A DNA stretch of 43,038 nucleotides from an uncultured Pseudomonadota bacterium (GCA_903829815.1 CAIKRR010000068.1:1-43038), one strand, 5' to 3'. Shown: positions 1-8,946, counted from the stretch's first letter. Made by a program: numbers and translations. The notes: generated by a model not told the origin, from the letters alone.

Positions 1-270
1 CACGTTGGCGGCGTACTCGAAACCCGGGAGCGTAGCGGCGACGGACGCATCGAACACCTTGAAGGCGGTGCGATCAGCGGTGTCCTTCAGGAGCAGGGTG
101 CTCACCATCCCGACTCCGCGCGAGAGCGCCTTCAGTGCAGCTGCTGTCGTGAGTGTCTTGCAGCGCACGGTACCGTGCGCATCACACCAGCCAAAGCGCA
201 CCGTCTCCACGCCACTGGCGGCGATACGGCGCGAGACCTCATCGATCGATTCCCCGGTCGCGCCGCTCAT
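1..270 (-). CDS. glutamine synthetase-like protein, N-terminal part (cut by window edge)
   Basis: The first 90 codons of a glutamine-synthetase-superfamily ligase are visible; the rest lies beyond the left edge. The residues fit the beta-grasp domain of GS-like gamma-glutamyl ligases: VRFGWCDAHGTVRCKTL, then STLLLKDTADRTAFKVF. These resemble the catabolic GS-like group (GlnT or gamma-glutamylanilide synthetase type) more than housekeeping GlnA, from memory of the families. Such enzymes join glutamate to an amine using ATP. The ATG (268-270) overlaps the TGA of the upstream Rieske oxygenase by four bases (ATGA), so the two are probably co-translated and may act in one pathway. The ATP and metal sites are not visible, so activity and substrate cannot be judged. 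Confidence 0.75.
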   Translation of the reverse strand, partial: MSGATGESIDEVSRRIAASGVETVRFGWCDAHGTVRCKTLTTAAALKALSRGVGMVSTLLLKDTADRTAFKVFDASVAATLPGFEYAANV

Positions 271-1634
271 GCCTCACTCGCCGGGATGCCAGCAGCCCAA
301 GGGGCGCTACCGCGCTTGCGCGCCACGGCGTCCTTCCACCACTGCTCCCACTGCCCCGCCGGGGCAATGCCGTCGACCGTGTCAGGACCGGCTCGCCGGG
401 TGGCCACCTCGGGCCGGGCAAGCCCGGGGGGCTGCCGACCCGCCTCGACGTCATCGATGGCACGCAGCAGCACGCGCCGATTGGCCACGATGGCAACGTC
501 AGTGGTACCGAGATGCTCGCGGGTTCGGTCCTGGATGGCTCCCATGCTCTCGCAGGCCCACTGATCATGGACGTTGATGTCATCCTCCCCCATGCCGAGA
601 TAGGTGCGCGTCATCTGCTCCTCGGGGTCGAAGCCCCAGTCATTGTGCCGACCAGAGCGCGGCCGGTAGTCGGGCAGATCGACTGCACGCAATCGCTGGT
701 TGCGCATCGCCGTCTTGTCAACCGGTCCCGCAAAGCTCGTGAAAAACGAGTACCAGAAGGTGTGCGTGTCATCGACCGGAACATGCATCTGGGTGATGGT
801 CATGGTCTCCGAGAGCGGGATGACGAAGGTGTGCGGAAAGATTCCGTGAGTGATGCGTACGTGCGTGAGCGCCTCGCTCATGGCACGCAGCGTAGTGAGG
901 CGCATGCCCCAGTCATCGGGAGCAATCGTGATGACGGGTTGATCAAATTCACGCATCACGCGCGTCATGGGCCAGCGCTCGCCCTCGACCGAACCGGCAC
1001 TGGCGCCTCGAAACTGCCGACCATAGCTGTCTTCGAGCGCCTCATCCTGGAAGAAACGGTGCAGAAACGAGGCATGGGCCGGGTCGATGCCCACCTCGAA
1101 GGCCTGCAGCCAGTTGCACGCCCACAAGCCCTTGAAGGCAAAGGTGTGCGACCCCGGGGCAGCAAAGCAATCAAGCGCAGGAAAAGGTGGAGGCAGCGCC
1201 GACTCGGATCCGAACCACCCGAAGAGCACGCCACTGCGCTCGACGAGCGGATAGGTTCGCTGCCTCACGTGCTCGCACAACCGACTCCTGGCCGGTTCGG
1301 CGGGAGTCTGGATGCACTGCCCGGACACATCGAACTTCCAGCCATGAAACGGGCAGCGCAGGCCATCGCCCTCGTTGCGTGCGAACGCCAGATCGGCACC
1401 CCGGTGCGGACAGTCGCGATCGAGCAACCCGAAGCGCCCCTGGGCGTCCCTGAAGAGCACCAGATCCTGTCCGAGCACGCGCACCGCCTTTAACGGGCGC
1501 AGAGCCATGCGAGCGTCGAACAGCGGATCGAATTCGTCGATCAGGGCCACGGGCTGCCAGTAATGACGCATCAGGCGCCCGCACGGCGTACCCGGTCCGA
1601 TGCGTGTCATGCGCTCGTTCTGCTCGACGTTCAT
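267..1634 (-). CDS. Rieske 2Fe-2S ring-hydroxylating oxygenase, phthalate-dioxygenase type
   Basis: Terminal oxygenase of about 455 residues. A Rieske domain lies near the N-terminus (CPHRG, then CPFHGW; Cys76/His78 and Cys95/His98, counting from the GTG at 1637). The mononuclear iron site follows in NWLQAFEVGIDPAHASFLH (Asp185, His188, His193). The C-terminal MGAIQDRTREHLGTTD segment is typical of phthalate 4,5-dioxygenase relatives. The enzyme should insert oxygen into an aromatic or N-/O-methyl substrate with electrons from a reductase that is not in the window. The track-longest start is GTG at 1637, but ATG at 1634 sits five bases after GGAG and is preferred. Its TGA overlaps the start of the GS-like gene. 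The substrate is unknown. Confidence 0.9.
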   Translation of the reverse strand: MNVEQNERMTRIGPGTPCGRLMRHYWQPVALIDEFDPLFDARMALRPLKAVRVLGQDLVLFRDAQGRFGLLDRDCPHRGADLAFARNEGDGLRCPFHGWKFDVSGQCIQTPAEPARSRLCEHVRQRTYPLVERSGVLFGWFGSESALPPPFPALDCFAAPGSHTFAFKGLWACNWLQAFEVGIDPAHASFLHRFFQDEALEDSYGRQFRGASAGSVEGERWPMTRVMREFDQPVITIAPDDWGMRLTTLRAMSEALTHVRITHGIFPHTFVIPLSETMTITQMHVPVDDTHTFWYSFFTSFAGPVDKTAMRNQRLRAVDLPDYRPRSGRHNDWGFDPEEQMTRTYLGMGEDDINVHDQWACESMGAIQDRTREHLGTTDVAIVANRRVLLRAIDDVEAGRQPPGLARPEVATRRAGPDTVDGIAPAGQWEQWWKDAVARKRGSAPWAAGIPASEA

Positions 1635-1858
1635 CACGACTCCATAAGTCGACCTGCCTCAAGACCGAGGTTAGCGTGCTTCGGGCGGCAATCCAAGCCG
1701 CACCCACCAGCCGGCCGTCGAGATCGACAGGTTCCACCGGGGACGTCGCACGAACCCGAGCGACCGGGCTCTGCGCCCTTGAAACCTTTCGGAACATCGC
1801 GCACGAGGGCCGGGCGCTACCATCCGGACTGGAATTCCGGCAGCAGGCATACCGTCAC

Positions 1859-2857
1859 GTGAACCCGTCGTCTTCGATCAGTCTGTGCGTGAGCAACCGA
1901 AACCGGCTCTGGCAACTGCGGCAGACGCTGGCTGCGAATCTCGCTGCCGCGGGAGACCGACATCGGGTGGTCCTGGTCGACTACGGCTCGACCGACGACA
2001 CGCAGGCCTGGGTCTGGGAGACATTCTCCGAGGCGATCGATGAGGGCAGACTGACCTTCTTCGAAGTCACGAATCCAGTCTTCTGGCACATGGCAAGAGC
2101 CAAGAACCTGTCACATCGATTCGCTCCGAGCGCGTATTGCTTCAACCTGGACGCAGACAACTTCGTCGATGGAACCGACCTCGGGCTGATCGAGGAGTCT
2201 GCCCGCGCGGGACGCGTCTGCCACCAGTTTTCAGGCGTCCTGACCGACGGCTCATGCGGTCGGATCGGACTGCCCAAGGAGCTCTTCCTGTTGATGGGGG
2301 GGTACGACGAGTCGATGCTGCCGATGAGCTGGCAGGACATCGACTTGGTCCGAAGAATCCGTGCATCGGGCCGGGACGTGGTGCGCTTGCCCGCGCCACG
2401 CATCCCCGCGATCGCGAACACCCAGCAGCAGAAGCTGCTCGCGTGCGGTCGGGTCGGCGACTCGGCTCGGTCGGACTACGACCAGATGAAAACCCTCAAT
2501 CAGTCGCTGGCCAAGACCCGCATGCAGCTTGAAGGACCATACCGCGGTGGTGGCTTCGCCTCTTTCGAGGGGCGTCTGAAGTGCCGACGCACTCGTCACC
2601 GACAGGCTCCATCGACTGGCCATGGCTTTCTCCACGACCAGTCGGATCATGATCGTGGAATCCGACGCGGTGAAGGCTACGCACCTCGAACAGGCTTTTG
2701 TCGCCCATCCGCGCATGTCGACAGCGCGCGTCCCGGTGGGGGGCGCCGGGCCGACCCTCGCAGGCATTCTCACCCGTGCCGGCTGGTCGCCCGATGGCAT
2801 CGACCTGCTGCAGGTCAACGTGACGGAGGAGCCCGACACGACGCTGGGCCGCTGTGA
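1859..2857 (+). CDS. glycosyltransferase family 2-like protein, frame lost near 2580
   Basis: The first about 240 residues read as a GT-A fold family 2 glycosyltransferase: SISLCVSNRNRLWQLRQTL at the N-terminus, VVLVDYGSTDDTQ (nucleotide-binding strand), NLDADNF as the DXD-like element, and MGGYDESM followed by WQDIDLVRRI in the acceptor region. It would transfer a sugar from a nucleotide sugar in the cytoplasm. Family-like sequence stops near 2580, and the remaining about 90 codons (rich in Arg and His) look like out-of-frame read-through. The FkbM-like continuation lies in the next frame. GTG at 1859 is chosen because family similarity begins just after it; no clear ribosome-binding site supports it, and the frame stays open upstream to 1604. 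Confidence 0.6.
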   Translation: MNPSSSISLCVSNRNRLWQLRQTLAANLAAAGDRHRVVLVDYGSTDDTQAWVWETFSEAIDEGRLTFFEVTNPVFWHMARAKNLSHRFAPSAYCFNLDADNFVDGTDLGLIEESARAGRVCHQFSGVLTDGSCGRIGLPKELFLLMGGYDESMLPMSWQDIDLVRRIRASGRDVVRLPAPRIPAIANTQQQKLLACGRVGDSARSDYDQMKTLNQSLAKTRMQLEGPYRGGGFASFEGRLKCRRTRHRQAPSTGHGFLHDQSDHDRGIRRGEGYAPRTGFCRPSAHVDSARPGGGRRADPRRHSHPCRLVARWHRPAAGQRDGGARHDAGPL

Positions 2858-3008
2858 CCTTGAACACACAAGACCGCAGATCATCGCTTACCGACATCGA
2901 GCACTGGCGGAGATCCGACGACTTGCTCTCGAAGCGAGACTGCACCGCCTGGGTTACCACCTGCAGCCTTGGACCCTGACAGATACCTTCGCCTCGCGTC
3001 AGCCGTAA
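2580..3008 (+). pseudogene. FkbM-type methyltransferase remnant, formerly fused to the GT2 domain
   Basis: This frame carries the second half of an FkbM methyltransferase. RIMIVESDAVKATHLEQAF matches the strand that binds SAM, GIDLLQVNVTEEPDTTL matches the usual IDLLQIDTEG-x-D/E motif in degraded form, and a GY-containing C-terminus ends in DTFASR. There is no start with a ribosome-binding site (the first ATG is 2622), the VGANxG SAM loop is missing, and a TGA at 2577-2579 closes the frame upstream. The glycosyltransferase frame runs directly into this one with a one-base shift, so an ancestral GT2-FkbM fusion broken by an indel is the simplest reading. A sequencing error is possible for the shift, but not for the missing SAM loop. 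Confidence 0.55.
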
Positions 3009-3032
3009 AAGGCGCCGTTCCTGGCCAGTGCG

Positions 3033-3064
3033 ACCTGCCGGAAACACCTGCCGGAAACACCTGC
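3033..3064. repeat. 13-bp direct repeat, two and a half copies
   Basis: The unit ACCTGCCGGAAAC occurs at 3033-3045 and 3046-3058, followed by a partial ACCTGC. It lies between the convergent FkbM remnant and oxc. No function is evident; it looks like a small slippage duplication. Confidence 0.7.
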
Positions 3065-3154
3065 AAGCCGCGCGCAACACGCACCCGGCGCGCCGCGACA
3101 GTCACCGGTAGAGGCGACTGCCCACCGCGCCCGCCCCGGGAGCACCGATACCCG

Positions 3155-4891
3155 CTACTTCTTCAGCGCCGCTGCCGGATTGAGACTCGTGATGCGGCCA
3201 CTCTCGGTGCCCGCCGTCTCGTCGATGATGGCATTGATGAGCGTCGGACGGCGCGAACGAATCGCCTCTTCCATGGCCGCCCTGAGCTCCGCTGGCGTCG
3301 TGGCATAGACGCCCACCCCGCCAAACGCTTCCATCAACTTCTCGTAGCGTGCGTCCTTGACGAAGACCGTCGGCGCCACATCGGTGCCGCCGCCCAGATT
3401 GCGGTCGGTGCCACGGTAGACCCCGTTGTTGTTGAACACCACCACGCACACGGGCAGGTTGTAGCGGCAGATGGTTTCCACTTCCATGCCACTGAAACCA
3501 AAGGCGCTGTCACCCTCGATGGCGATGACCGGTTGCCCCGACTCGACCGCTGCAGCGACGGCAAAGCCCATGCCGATGCCCATCACGCCCCATGTCCCCA
3601 CATCGAGGCGCTTGCGTGGCCGATACATGTCGACGATGGAGCGGGTGAAGTCGAGCGCATTGGCACCCTCGTTCACCAGCATCGCATCAGGGTTGTCGCG
3701 CACGATGTCGCGCACCACATTGAGCGCGCTGTGAAAGTTCATCGGCTGCGGATCTCGCGCGAGGGTCTCGGCCATTTTCGCGATGTTCTTCGTGCGACGC
3801 TCGGCCACGGCATCGATCCAGGCCGACGGAGGCTTGGCCCATTGCGTCCCCATGCCATCCAGAAGCGCAGCAACGCATGACCCGATGTCGCCTACCACCG
3901 GTGCGTCGATGCGCACGTTGCTGTCCATCTCGGTCGGTGAAATGTCGATCTGAATGAACTTCTGAGCGCCCCAGGCCTTGGCAGCCTTGCCCCCCCAGGT
4001 CTTGCCCTTGCCATGCGAGAGCAGCCAGTTCAGGCGTGCCCCGATCATGAGAACCACATCGGCCTCGGGCAGCACGAATGATCGGGCTGCCGCCGCCGAT
4101 TGCTCGTGAGTGTCGGGGAGGATGCCCTTGGCCATCGACATCGGCAGGTAAGGGATGCCCGATCGTTCGACGAGCGTGCGGATGGCCTCATCCGCGCGAG
4201 CGTAGGCTGCCCCCTTGCCAAGGACGATGAGCGGCTTCTTGGCACCGCGCAGCAGATCGAGTGCACGGGCAATGGCGTCAGGCGCCGGAATCTGGCGCGG
4301 CGCGGGATCGACCACATCAATAAGCGATGCACGGCCCACTTCTGCATCGACCGTCTGCGCAAAGAGCTTGGCCGGCAGGTCGAGATAGACCCCACCCGGA
4401 CGCCCGGACACTGCGGCGCGAATCGCGCGTGCGACACCGACACCGATATCTTCAGCGTGCAGGACACGGAACGCGGCCTTGCACAGGGGCCGGGCGATGG
4501 CCAACTGGTCCATCTCCTCGTAGTCGCCTTGCTGCAGGTCGACGATCTCGCGCTCGGACGACCCCGAGAGCAAAATCATGGGGAAGCAGTTGGTCGTCGC
4601 ATTGGCCAGCGCCGTCAAACCGTTGAGAAAACCGGGCGCCGAGACGGTCATGCAGACGCCCGGACGAGCGTTGATGAAGCCAGCGATGGCGGCGGCGTTT
4701 CCGGCGTTCTGTTCATGCCGAAAGGAAATCATGCGAAGCCCTTCGGCCTGAGCCATCCGGGTGAGATCGGTAATCGGAATGCCAGGCAGACCGTAGATCG
4801 TCTCGATGCCATTCAGTTTCAGCGCATCGAGCAGGAGGTGAAAGCCGTCGGTCATCGCAGCCGATGCGCCGGATTCGGTGTTGTTGCTCAT
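3155..4891 (-). CDS. oxc: oxalyl-CoA decarboxylase
   Basis: Thiamine-diphosphate enzyme of 578 residues that decarboxylates oxalyl-CoA to formyl-CoA and CO2 in oxalate degradation. The identity is clear from segments that agree closely with the Oxalobacter enzyme as I remember it: TDGFH at the start, [15 protein letters not shown] with the catalytic Glu60, [30 protein letters not shown], and the TPP/Mg motif [20 protein letters not shown] followed by NNNGVYRG. Full length for the family, so probably active. Its usual partner, formyl-CoA transferase (frc), is not in the window. ATG at 4891 begins MSNNTES. An FNR-like site about 93 bases upstream suggests oxygen-dependent control. Confidence 0.95.
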   Translation of the reverse strand: MSNNTESGASAAMTDGFHLLLDALKLNGIETIYGLPGIPITDLTRMAQAEGLRMISFRHEQNAGNAAAIAGFINARPGVCMTVSAPGFLNGLTALANATTNCFPMILLSGSSEREIVDLQQGDYEEMDQLAIARPLCKAAFRVLHAEDIGVGVARAIRAAVSGRPGGVYLDLPAKLFAQTVDAEVGRASLIDVVDPAPRQIPAPDAIARALDLLRGAKKPLIVLGKGAAYARADEAIRTLVERSGIPYLPMSMAKGILPDTHEQSAAAARSFVLPEADVVLMIGARLNWLLSHGKGKTWGGKAAKAWGAQKFIQIDISPTEMDSNVRIDAPVVGDIGSCVAALLDGMGTQWAKPPSAWIDAVAERRTKNIAKMAETLARDPQPMNFHSALNVVRDIVRDNPDAMLVNEGANALDFTRSIVDMYRPRKRLDVGTWGVMGIGMGFAVAAAVESGQPVIAIEGDSAFGFSGMEVETICRYNLPVCVVVFNNNGVYRGTDRNLGGGTDVAPTVFVKDARYEKLMEAFGGVGVYATTPAELRAAMEEAIRSRRPTLINAIIDETAGTESGRITSLNPAAALKK

Positions 4892-5255
4892 GGTCTGGTC
4901 TCTCGGTTCGTTCTGGCGGTCAGGCAGCAGAGCCGCCTGCGGCGGTTCAAGTGTATGAGCCTGAGGACGATTTTCCGTTGATCAAGGTCAATGGGACTGC
5001 ATGAACTGACCACGGAGGCGCCGGGCAAGACGACTTCTCCGCGCGAGTTTGCGAAGATCGAGGGTCTGGATGCACCCCACCCTCGGGGAGCCGGGGCGAC
5101 TAAGGATACCCCCGCAATGATCGCGGGCGAGCGCCCACGATCCGCCCACCGACGCGAGAACACGTATCGAAAAGCAATATCGCGACTGCGCTGCGCATGC
5201 TAGGTTCGTCCGCGCAGTACGCCTCCCCCCCGAACCACACAGGTTTCAGACCAGC
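4892..5255. other. intergenic region between divergent oxc and the orphan gene
   Basis: These 364 bases contain no gene that I can support. The left part carries the FNR-like site and a candidate -10 for oxc (4950-4991). The right part, toward the plus-strand gene at 5256, has no promoter that I would defend. Confidence 0.5.
4950..4991 (-). promoter_or_regulatory. FNR/ANR-like operator and -10 element upstream of oxc
   Basis: On the minus strand 4991-4978 reads TTGACCTTGATCAA, one mismatch from the FNR consensus TTGAT-N4-ATCAA. A TACACT hexamer (4955-4950) is centred 32 bases downstream. That equals the distance from a class II activator site at -41.5 to its -10 box, and places the transcription start near 4943, about 50 bases before the oxc ATG. 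No good -35 hexamer is needed in this class. The geometry is seen directly; the activator and anaerobic induction are inferred. Confidence 0.5.
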
Positions 5256-6509
5256 ATGCCAACTCCGCTGGAGAACATACCGACCGTCGAGCAGTGGATT
5301 GTGCGCACGACAATCACCACATTCGGTTTCAAGCATTCGAGGAAGAACCCCGACCTGCTGGCCATTGATAGCGCCCTGCGGAACTACGAAATCTCTTCAA
5401 GAACCGCCGTCATCCCGGGCGAAACACCCGCCGCCACGCTGACCCGCACCCGAATCCAGGTTCTCAATCTGCTTGACATCATCAAGAAATGCACGACGTG
5501 GGTCGCCAACAAGAAGGCCGCCAAACACGTAGAGTCGAGCAATCGACTCAAAACCGTGCTCGATCTGGCTCGGTGCGCAGAGGCCGAAGTGGAACGCCAC
5601 GCTCAAACTGTCGGCAGCCTGTCCCGGACACGAGGCCGTCTGACCCATCAGGCTGGCCAAGCCTCGAGCGTGATGTCACCGGCAGCCCGACTGGCGGCGC
5701 AAACCCGATTTGCCATGGTGAGGACAGCCATGCTTCAGCAAGGCCCGGGCAAGGCTCTGGCCCTCTCGGTGGCGTCGGAGAACAACAGCACAGGCATGAA
5801 TCCGCGTAACTATGAGGGTTCGTCGCTGCAAAACCGGTTCGGTGACGACGATACCAACGCCAGCTACAAGTTTCTGTTCGACTACGCTCGGCAAGCCAAG
5901 CTCGACCTCGCGCAGATCATCTACCTGGGGCACGATGAGCGCTGGCGGCACCAGATCCGCATCGAGAATGGCCTTGCCTACCGACTCGCCGCGCCCGACG
6001 GAAGTCTGCAACCTTCACCGCTGCCACCCGGATCTCAGGGCAACTTCATCATCTCGAACGAGATGAATCTGTACTTTCTCAATCTGCCTGTTTTCGAGGG
6101 GGAAATCGCCGCAAGACAGGCAAGAGGGGAAAGAGCCGAATTTCGCCACTCGAGTTTCATGGGCGGCACGCCCGTGCTGTTTGCCGGGGGCATGGAAATC
6201 TCGAGTAGCCGTCCCGGCCTGATCACGTCGGTGGACTCGCTGAGCGGGCACTACAAGCCGAACCTGATTCAGTTCCACAGGGCCTTGGGGGTTCTCAGGG
6301 AAAATGGGGTCGACATGACTAACGTGGAGGCGATACACGCGCTCATGAAGGACGATGGTGAGGGCGGCAGTTACGCCAGCCAGGCACTCTTCAGGGCCGC
6401 AACGCTTCTGAGTCGCAGCCTCACGCAGATCAAGGTGGCCAATGAAATCTGCAGCAACATCCGAACCGATCGATCGATTCTGGCGCGCGAATTCGGCATG
6501 ACCGGGTGA
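5256..6509 (+). CDS. uncharacterised protein with a C-terminal HSSF...SGHYKP module
   Basis: A 417-residue soluble protein with no signal peptide or membrane segment. The N-terminal third is helical (LLDIIKKCTTWVANKKAAKH, then VLDLARCAEAEVERHAQ). The C-terminal third has a distinctive run: FRHSSFMGGTPVLFAGGM, then VDSLSGHYKPNLIQFHRAL. From memory this recalls the HSSF-LAGG...SGHY-P signature of plant IQM calmodulin-binding proteins and of some uncharacterised bacterial proteins. I do not recognise an enzyme family. It stands alone between divergent oxc and the importer operon, with its own gap on both sides. An effector or toxin-like role is possible but unproven. The coding call rests on length, codon use and the coherent protein sequence. 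Confidence 0.75.
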   Translation: MPTPLENIPTVEQWIVRTTITTFGFKHSRKNPDLLAIDSALRNYEISSRTAVIPGETPAATLTRTRIQVLNLLDIIKKCTTWVANKKAAKHVESSNRLKTVLDLARCAEAEVERHAQTVGSLSRTRGRLTHQAGQASSVMSPAARLAAQTRFAMVRTAMLQQGPGKALALSVASENNSTGMNPRNYEGSSLQNRFGDDDTNASYKFLFDYARQAKLDLAQIIYLGHDERWRHQIRIENGLAYRLAAPDGSLQPSPLPPGSQGNFIISNEMNLYFLNLPVFEGEIAARQARGERAEFRHSSFMGGTPVLFAGGMEISSSRPGLITSVDSLSGHYKPNLIQFHRALGVLRENGVDMTNVEAIHALMKDDGEGGSYASQALFRAATLLSRSLTQIKVANEICSNIRTDRSILAREFGMTG

Positions 6510-6620
6510 CGCGCCCAGCATCTGGACAACACGCACGCCTTATTCGATGCATCGCGGCAACTCGGCATCTGGCCAAAGCTCGACCCGCCCTCAATCCACC
6601 CGGGGCCTGCAGGGCCGTGC

Positions 6621-6650
6621 TTTACAAGAATGCGCCAATGCGGCTCTAAT
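6621..6650 (+). promoter_or_regulatory. sigma-70-type promoter of the importer operon
   Basis: TTTACA (6621-6626) and TCTAAT (6645-6650) each match the consensus at five of six positions and are separated by 18 bases. The start would lie near 6657, about 80 bases before the receptor ATG at 6738. It is the best promoter match I found in the window. Confidence 0.5.
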
Positions 6651-6737
6651 GCGCGCTGCGTGATCGGGCGCCGACATCAACGGCGTGAGCGCAACGTCAG
6701 GTACCCGAGAGTGCCGGCAGAACGGAGAAGATAGCCA

Positions 6738-7982
6738 ATGAACCAGCGCGTACGCACACGTCGATCGATCCTGAAAGGCCTGGCCGGATTGCCCGCTGCT
6801 ACCGGCGTGATGGCAACCTTGTCGTCAAGGTCGGCCATCGCGCAACCGGCACCCGTCAAGGTGGCACTGATCACCCCGCTCAGCGGCATCTGGGCACGCG
6901 AGGGCGAACTGAGCCGCAAGGGTGCCCAGATGGCCATCGAGGATGTAAATGCGCAAGGCGGCATCCGCTCGATGGGCGGGGCACCCATGCAACTGGTGGT
7001 CGCCGACACGGGTGATGGTCCCGAAAAGGCAAAGACCGCTGCGCAACGGCTGGTTTCCCAGGAGCCTGATCTCGTAGCCGGCAGCGTCGGACAGGTCAGT
7101 GCTTTCGGGCTGGCCGTGACCGAGGTCACCGAGCGCGCCGGCCTGCCCTGGCTCACCTGGTCGTACGCCGACCAGTTCACGCGCCGCGGTTTTCGCTATG
7201 TTTTCAAGACCGCGATCGATGCAAGCGCGATGCCCGCACAGGCCGTTCCGGTGATCCTCGATCTCGCCGAAAAAGCCACCGGCAAGCGCCCGCAGACGGT
7301 GGCCATCATCGGTGATGACACCCCGGCGGCCCAAGGTGCAATCAGAGGATTCTCGAGCGTCCTGCCACAAGCCGGGGTAAAGATTCTCTTTACCGAATCA
7401 TTCTCTCCACCCATTCCCGATGCAACGCCGATCGTGCAGCGACTGCGCGGCCGCAAGCCCGACTTCATCATGCTGTTGCCCTCGTCCGCCCCGGACGTCG
7501 TCCAGTTCCTGCAGAAATTCGCCGAATTCCGTCTCGGTATACCGACCGTCTGTCTGGGCAACCTCATCGGCTCACCCGACATGCGCAACCTGCTCGACCC
7601 GAAATTGCTCGATCACCACATGACGGTCGTGGCGAACTGGCCCGGCAAGCGTGCCGAAGACGTGGTTGCCCGATTCACGGCACGTTACAAGGAAGCCTGG
7701 ATGACTGAAGGTGGCATCTGCAGCTACGGCGACATCTGGATCCTGAAAGAAGCCCTGGAACGCGCTGGCAAGGCTGACCGCGAAGCGGTGGCCGCGGCGC
7801 TGCGCACGATGGACACGACGGAAGGCGCTGCACGCTTCTACCTCAATGGCCGGCTCAAATTCGATGAGCGCGGCCAACGGGTGGGGGCGGGAGTGGCCAT
7901 CATCGAATGGATCGATGGCGCCGTGAAGACCGTGTATCCACCCGAAGGTGCCACTGCAGCAGCCATCTGGCCACGCGGCTGA
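6738..7982 (+). CDS. Liv-type ABC importer, substrate-binding protein (Tat-exported)
   Basis: Periplasmic type I binding protein of 414 residues, family of LivK/LivJ and the aromatic-acid receptors. The N-terminus carries a twin-arginine-like signal (TRRSILKGLAG) and a hydrophobic stretch ending in AIAQPA, so export may be by Tat. VKVALITPLSGIWAREGELS is the usual first strand and ligand loop, and AIEDVNAQGG follows as in the family. The gene heads an operon with permeases and ATPases directly downstream. In catabolic contexts such receptors often bind aromatic or small organic acids rather than amino acids. The ligand cannot be read from the sequence. ATG at 6738 follows GGAGAAG. Confidence 0.88.
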   Translation: MNQRVRTRRSILKGLAGLPAATGVMATLSSRSAIAQPAPVKVALITPLSGIWAREGELSRKGAQMAIEDVNAQGGIRSMGGAPMQLVVADTGDGPEKAKTAAQRLVSQEPDLVAGSVGQVSAFGLAVTEVTERAGLPWLTWSYADQFTRRGFRYVFKTAIDASAMPAQAVPVILDLAEKATGKRPQTVAIIGDDTPAAQGAIRGFSSVLPQAGVKILFTESFSPPIPDATPIVQRLRGRKPDFIMLLPSSAPDVVQFLQKFAEFRLGIPTVCLGNLIGSPDMRNLLDPKLLDHHMTVVANWPGKRAEDVVARFTARYKEAWMTEGGICSYGDIWILKEALERAGKADREAVAAALRTMDTTEGAARFYLNGRLKFDERGQRVGAGVAIIEWIDGAVKTVYPPEGATAAAIWPRG

Positions 7983-7986
7983 GGCC

Positions 7987-8946
7987 GTGCCCGATCTCCT
8001 CTTCATCGTCGAGAGCACACTGCAGGCGCTCACTGCAGGTCTTGCACTGGGATCGATCTACGGTCTCATGTGCGTGGGCCTCGCAGTCATCTTCGGGATC
8101 ATGCGCGTCATCAATTTTGCACAGGGCGAATTCCTGATGCTGGGGATGTACTTCGCGCTCTACGCGGTGGTGGGCACTGCCCTGAAGGACTGGGCAGGTT
8201 CGGCGCTGGGAAGCTATATCGCGGTGATCGGCAGCGCGCCCTTGTTCTATGTCGTGGGCACCCTCATCCACCGCACACTCATGTCGCGGGTCAGTGGCAT
8301 CAAGGTGCTTGCCACCGACGACGAAGGCCAGAGCGCGCAACTCATTCTCACGCTCGGGCTGTCGCTCGTCCTCCAGAACGGCGCATTGATCGTTTTCGGG
8401 TCAGCACCGCGTGGTCTTGGTTCATCGCTGGCCTCAGCCGCCTGGGAAGTCGGTCTGCCCGGGGACGGAGGATCGATCTTCATCAACCAGGCACGTGCCG
8501 TGGCCGGTGCGCTGGCGGTACTCATCACCGTGGCGCTGGCGATCTTCATGAGCCGGACGCGACTGGGCAAGGGCTTGCGTGCGGCGGCCGACCATCCAGT
8601 TGCGGCCACCTATATGGGTATCGACGTTGCGCGTTGCCACCGCATTGCCTTCGGTTTGGGCACAGCGCTCACCGCGGTTGCCGGCGCGCTGGTCGCCACC
8701 TACTACCCCTTGCAGCCCTATGTCGGCCTTGAATTCGTCGTGATCATGTATGCAGGCGTCGTCCTGGGCGGCATGGATAGCATCAAGGGTGCCTTCTGGG
8801 GCGGATTGATCATCGGGGTCGTGCAGCAGATGTCGGCACTGATACTGCCCACGCAGTTGCAGACGACGGCGATCTTCGTGATCTTTCTGCTGGTGGTCTT
8901 CTTCATGCCCCAAGGCCTTTTCGGGCGGGTGAGCGATCGCGCATGA
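7987..8946 (+). CDS. Liv-type ABC importer, permease LivH
   Basis: Inner-membrane permease of 319 residues with about eight hydrophobic segments. LGSIYGLMCVGLAVIFGIMR and VINFAQGEF are the LivH hallmarks, and LGGMDSIKGAFWGGLIIGV marks the coupling region near the C-terminus. It pairs with the LivM half of the next protein to form the channel. No ATG is available; GTG at 7987, four bases after the receptor stop, gives a standard N-terminus, while another GTG at 7948 would overlap the receptor. The stop overlaps the next start (ATGA at 8943). Confidence 0.88.
   Translation: MPDLLFIVESTLQALTAGLALGSIYGLMCVGLAVIFGIMRVINFAQGEFLMLGMYFALYAVVGTALKDWAGSALGSYIAVIGSAPLFYVVGTLIHRTLMSRVSGIKVLATDDEGQSAQLILTLGLSLVLQNGALIVFGSAPRGLGSSLASAAWEVGLPGDGGSIFINQARAVAGALAVLITVALAIFMSRTRLGKGLRAAADHPVAATYMGIDVARCHRIAFGLGTALTAVAGALVATYYPLQPYVGLEFVVIMYAGVVLGGMDSIKGAFWGGLIIGVVQQMSALILPTQLQTTAIFVIFLLVVFFMPQGLFGRVSDRA

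Noticed and set aside
153-1493. 446-codon plus-strand ORF opposite the Rieske oxygenase
   Set aside because: Antisense shadow: the opposite strand carries full Rieske motifs, and this product has no family features.
2622-3008. separate intact methyltransferase gene starting at ATG 2622
   Set aside because: Family-like residues extend upstream of this ATG, no ribosome-binding site is present, and the SAM loop is missing.
3155-4891. acetolactate synthase as the identity of the TPP enzyme
   Set aside because: The [17 protein letters not shown] block and overall agreement are specific to oxalyl-CoA decarboxylase.
4100-4981. 293-codon plus-strand ORF opposite oxc
   Set aside because: The opposite frame is a full, strongly conserved oxalyl-CoA decarboxylase.
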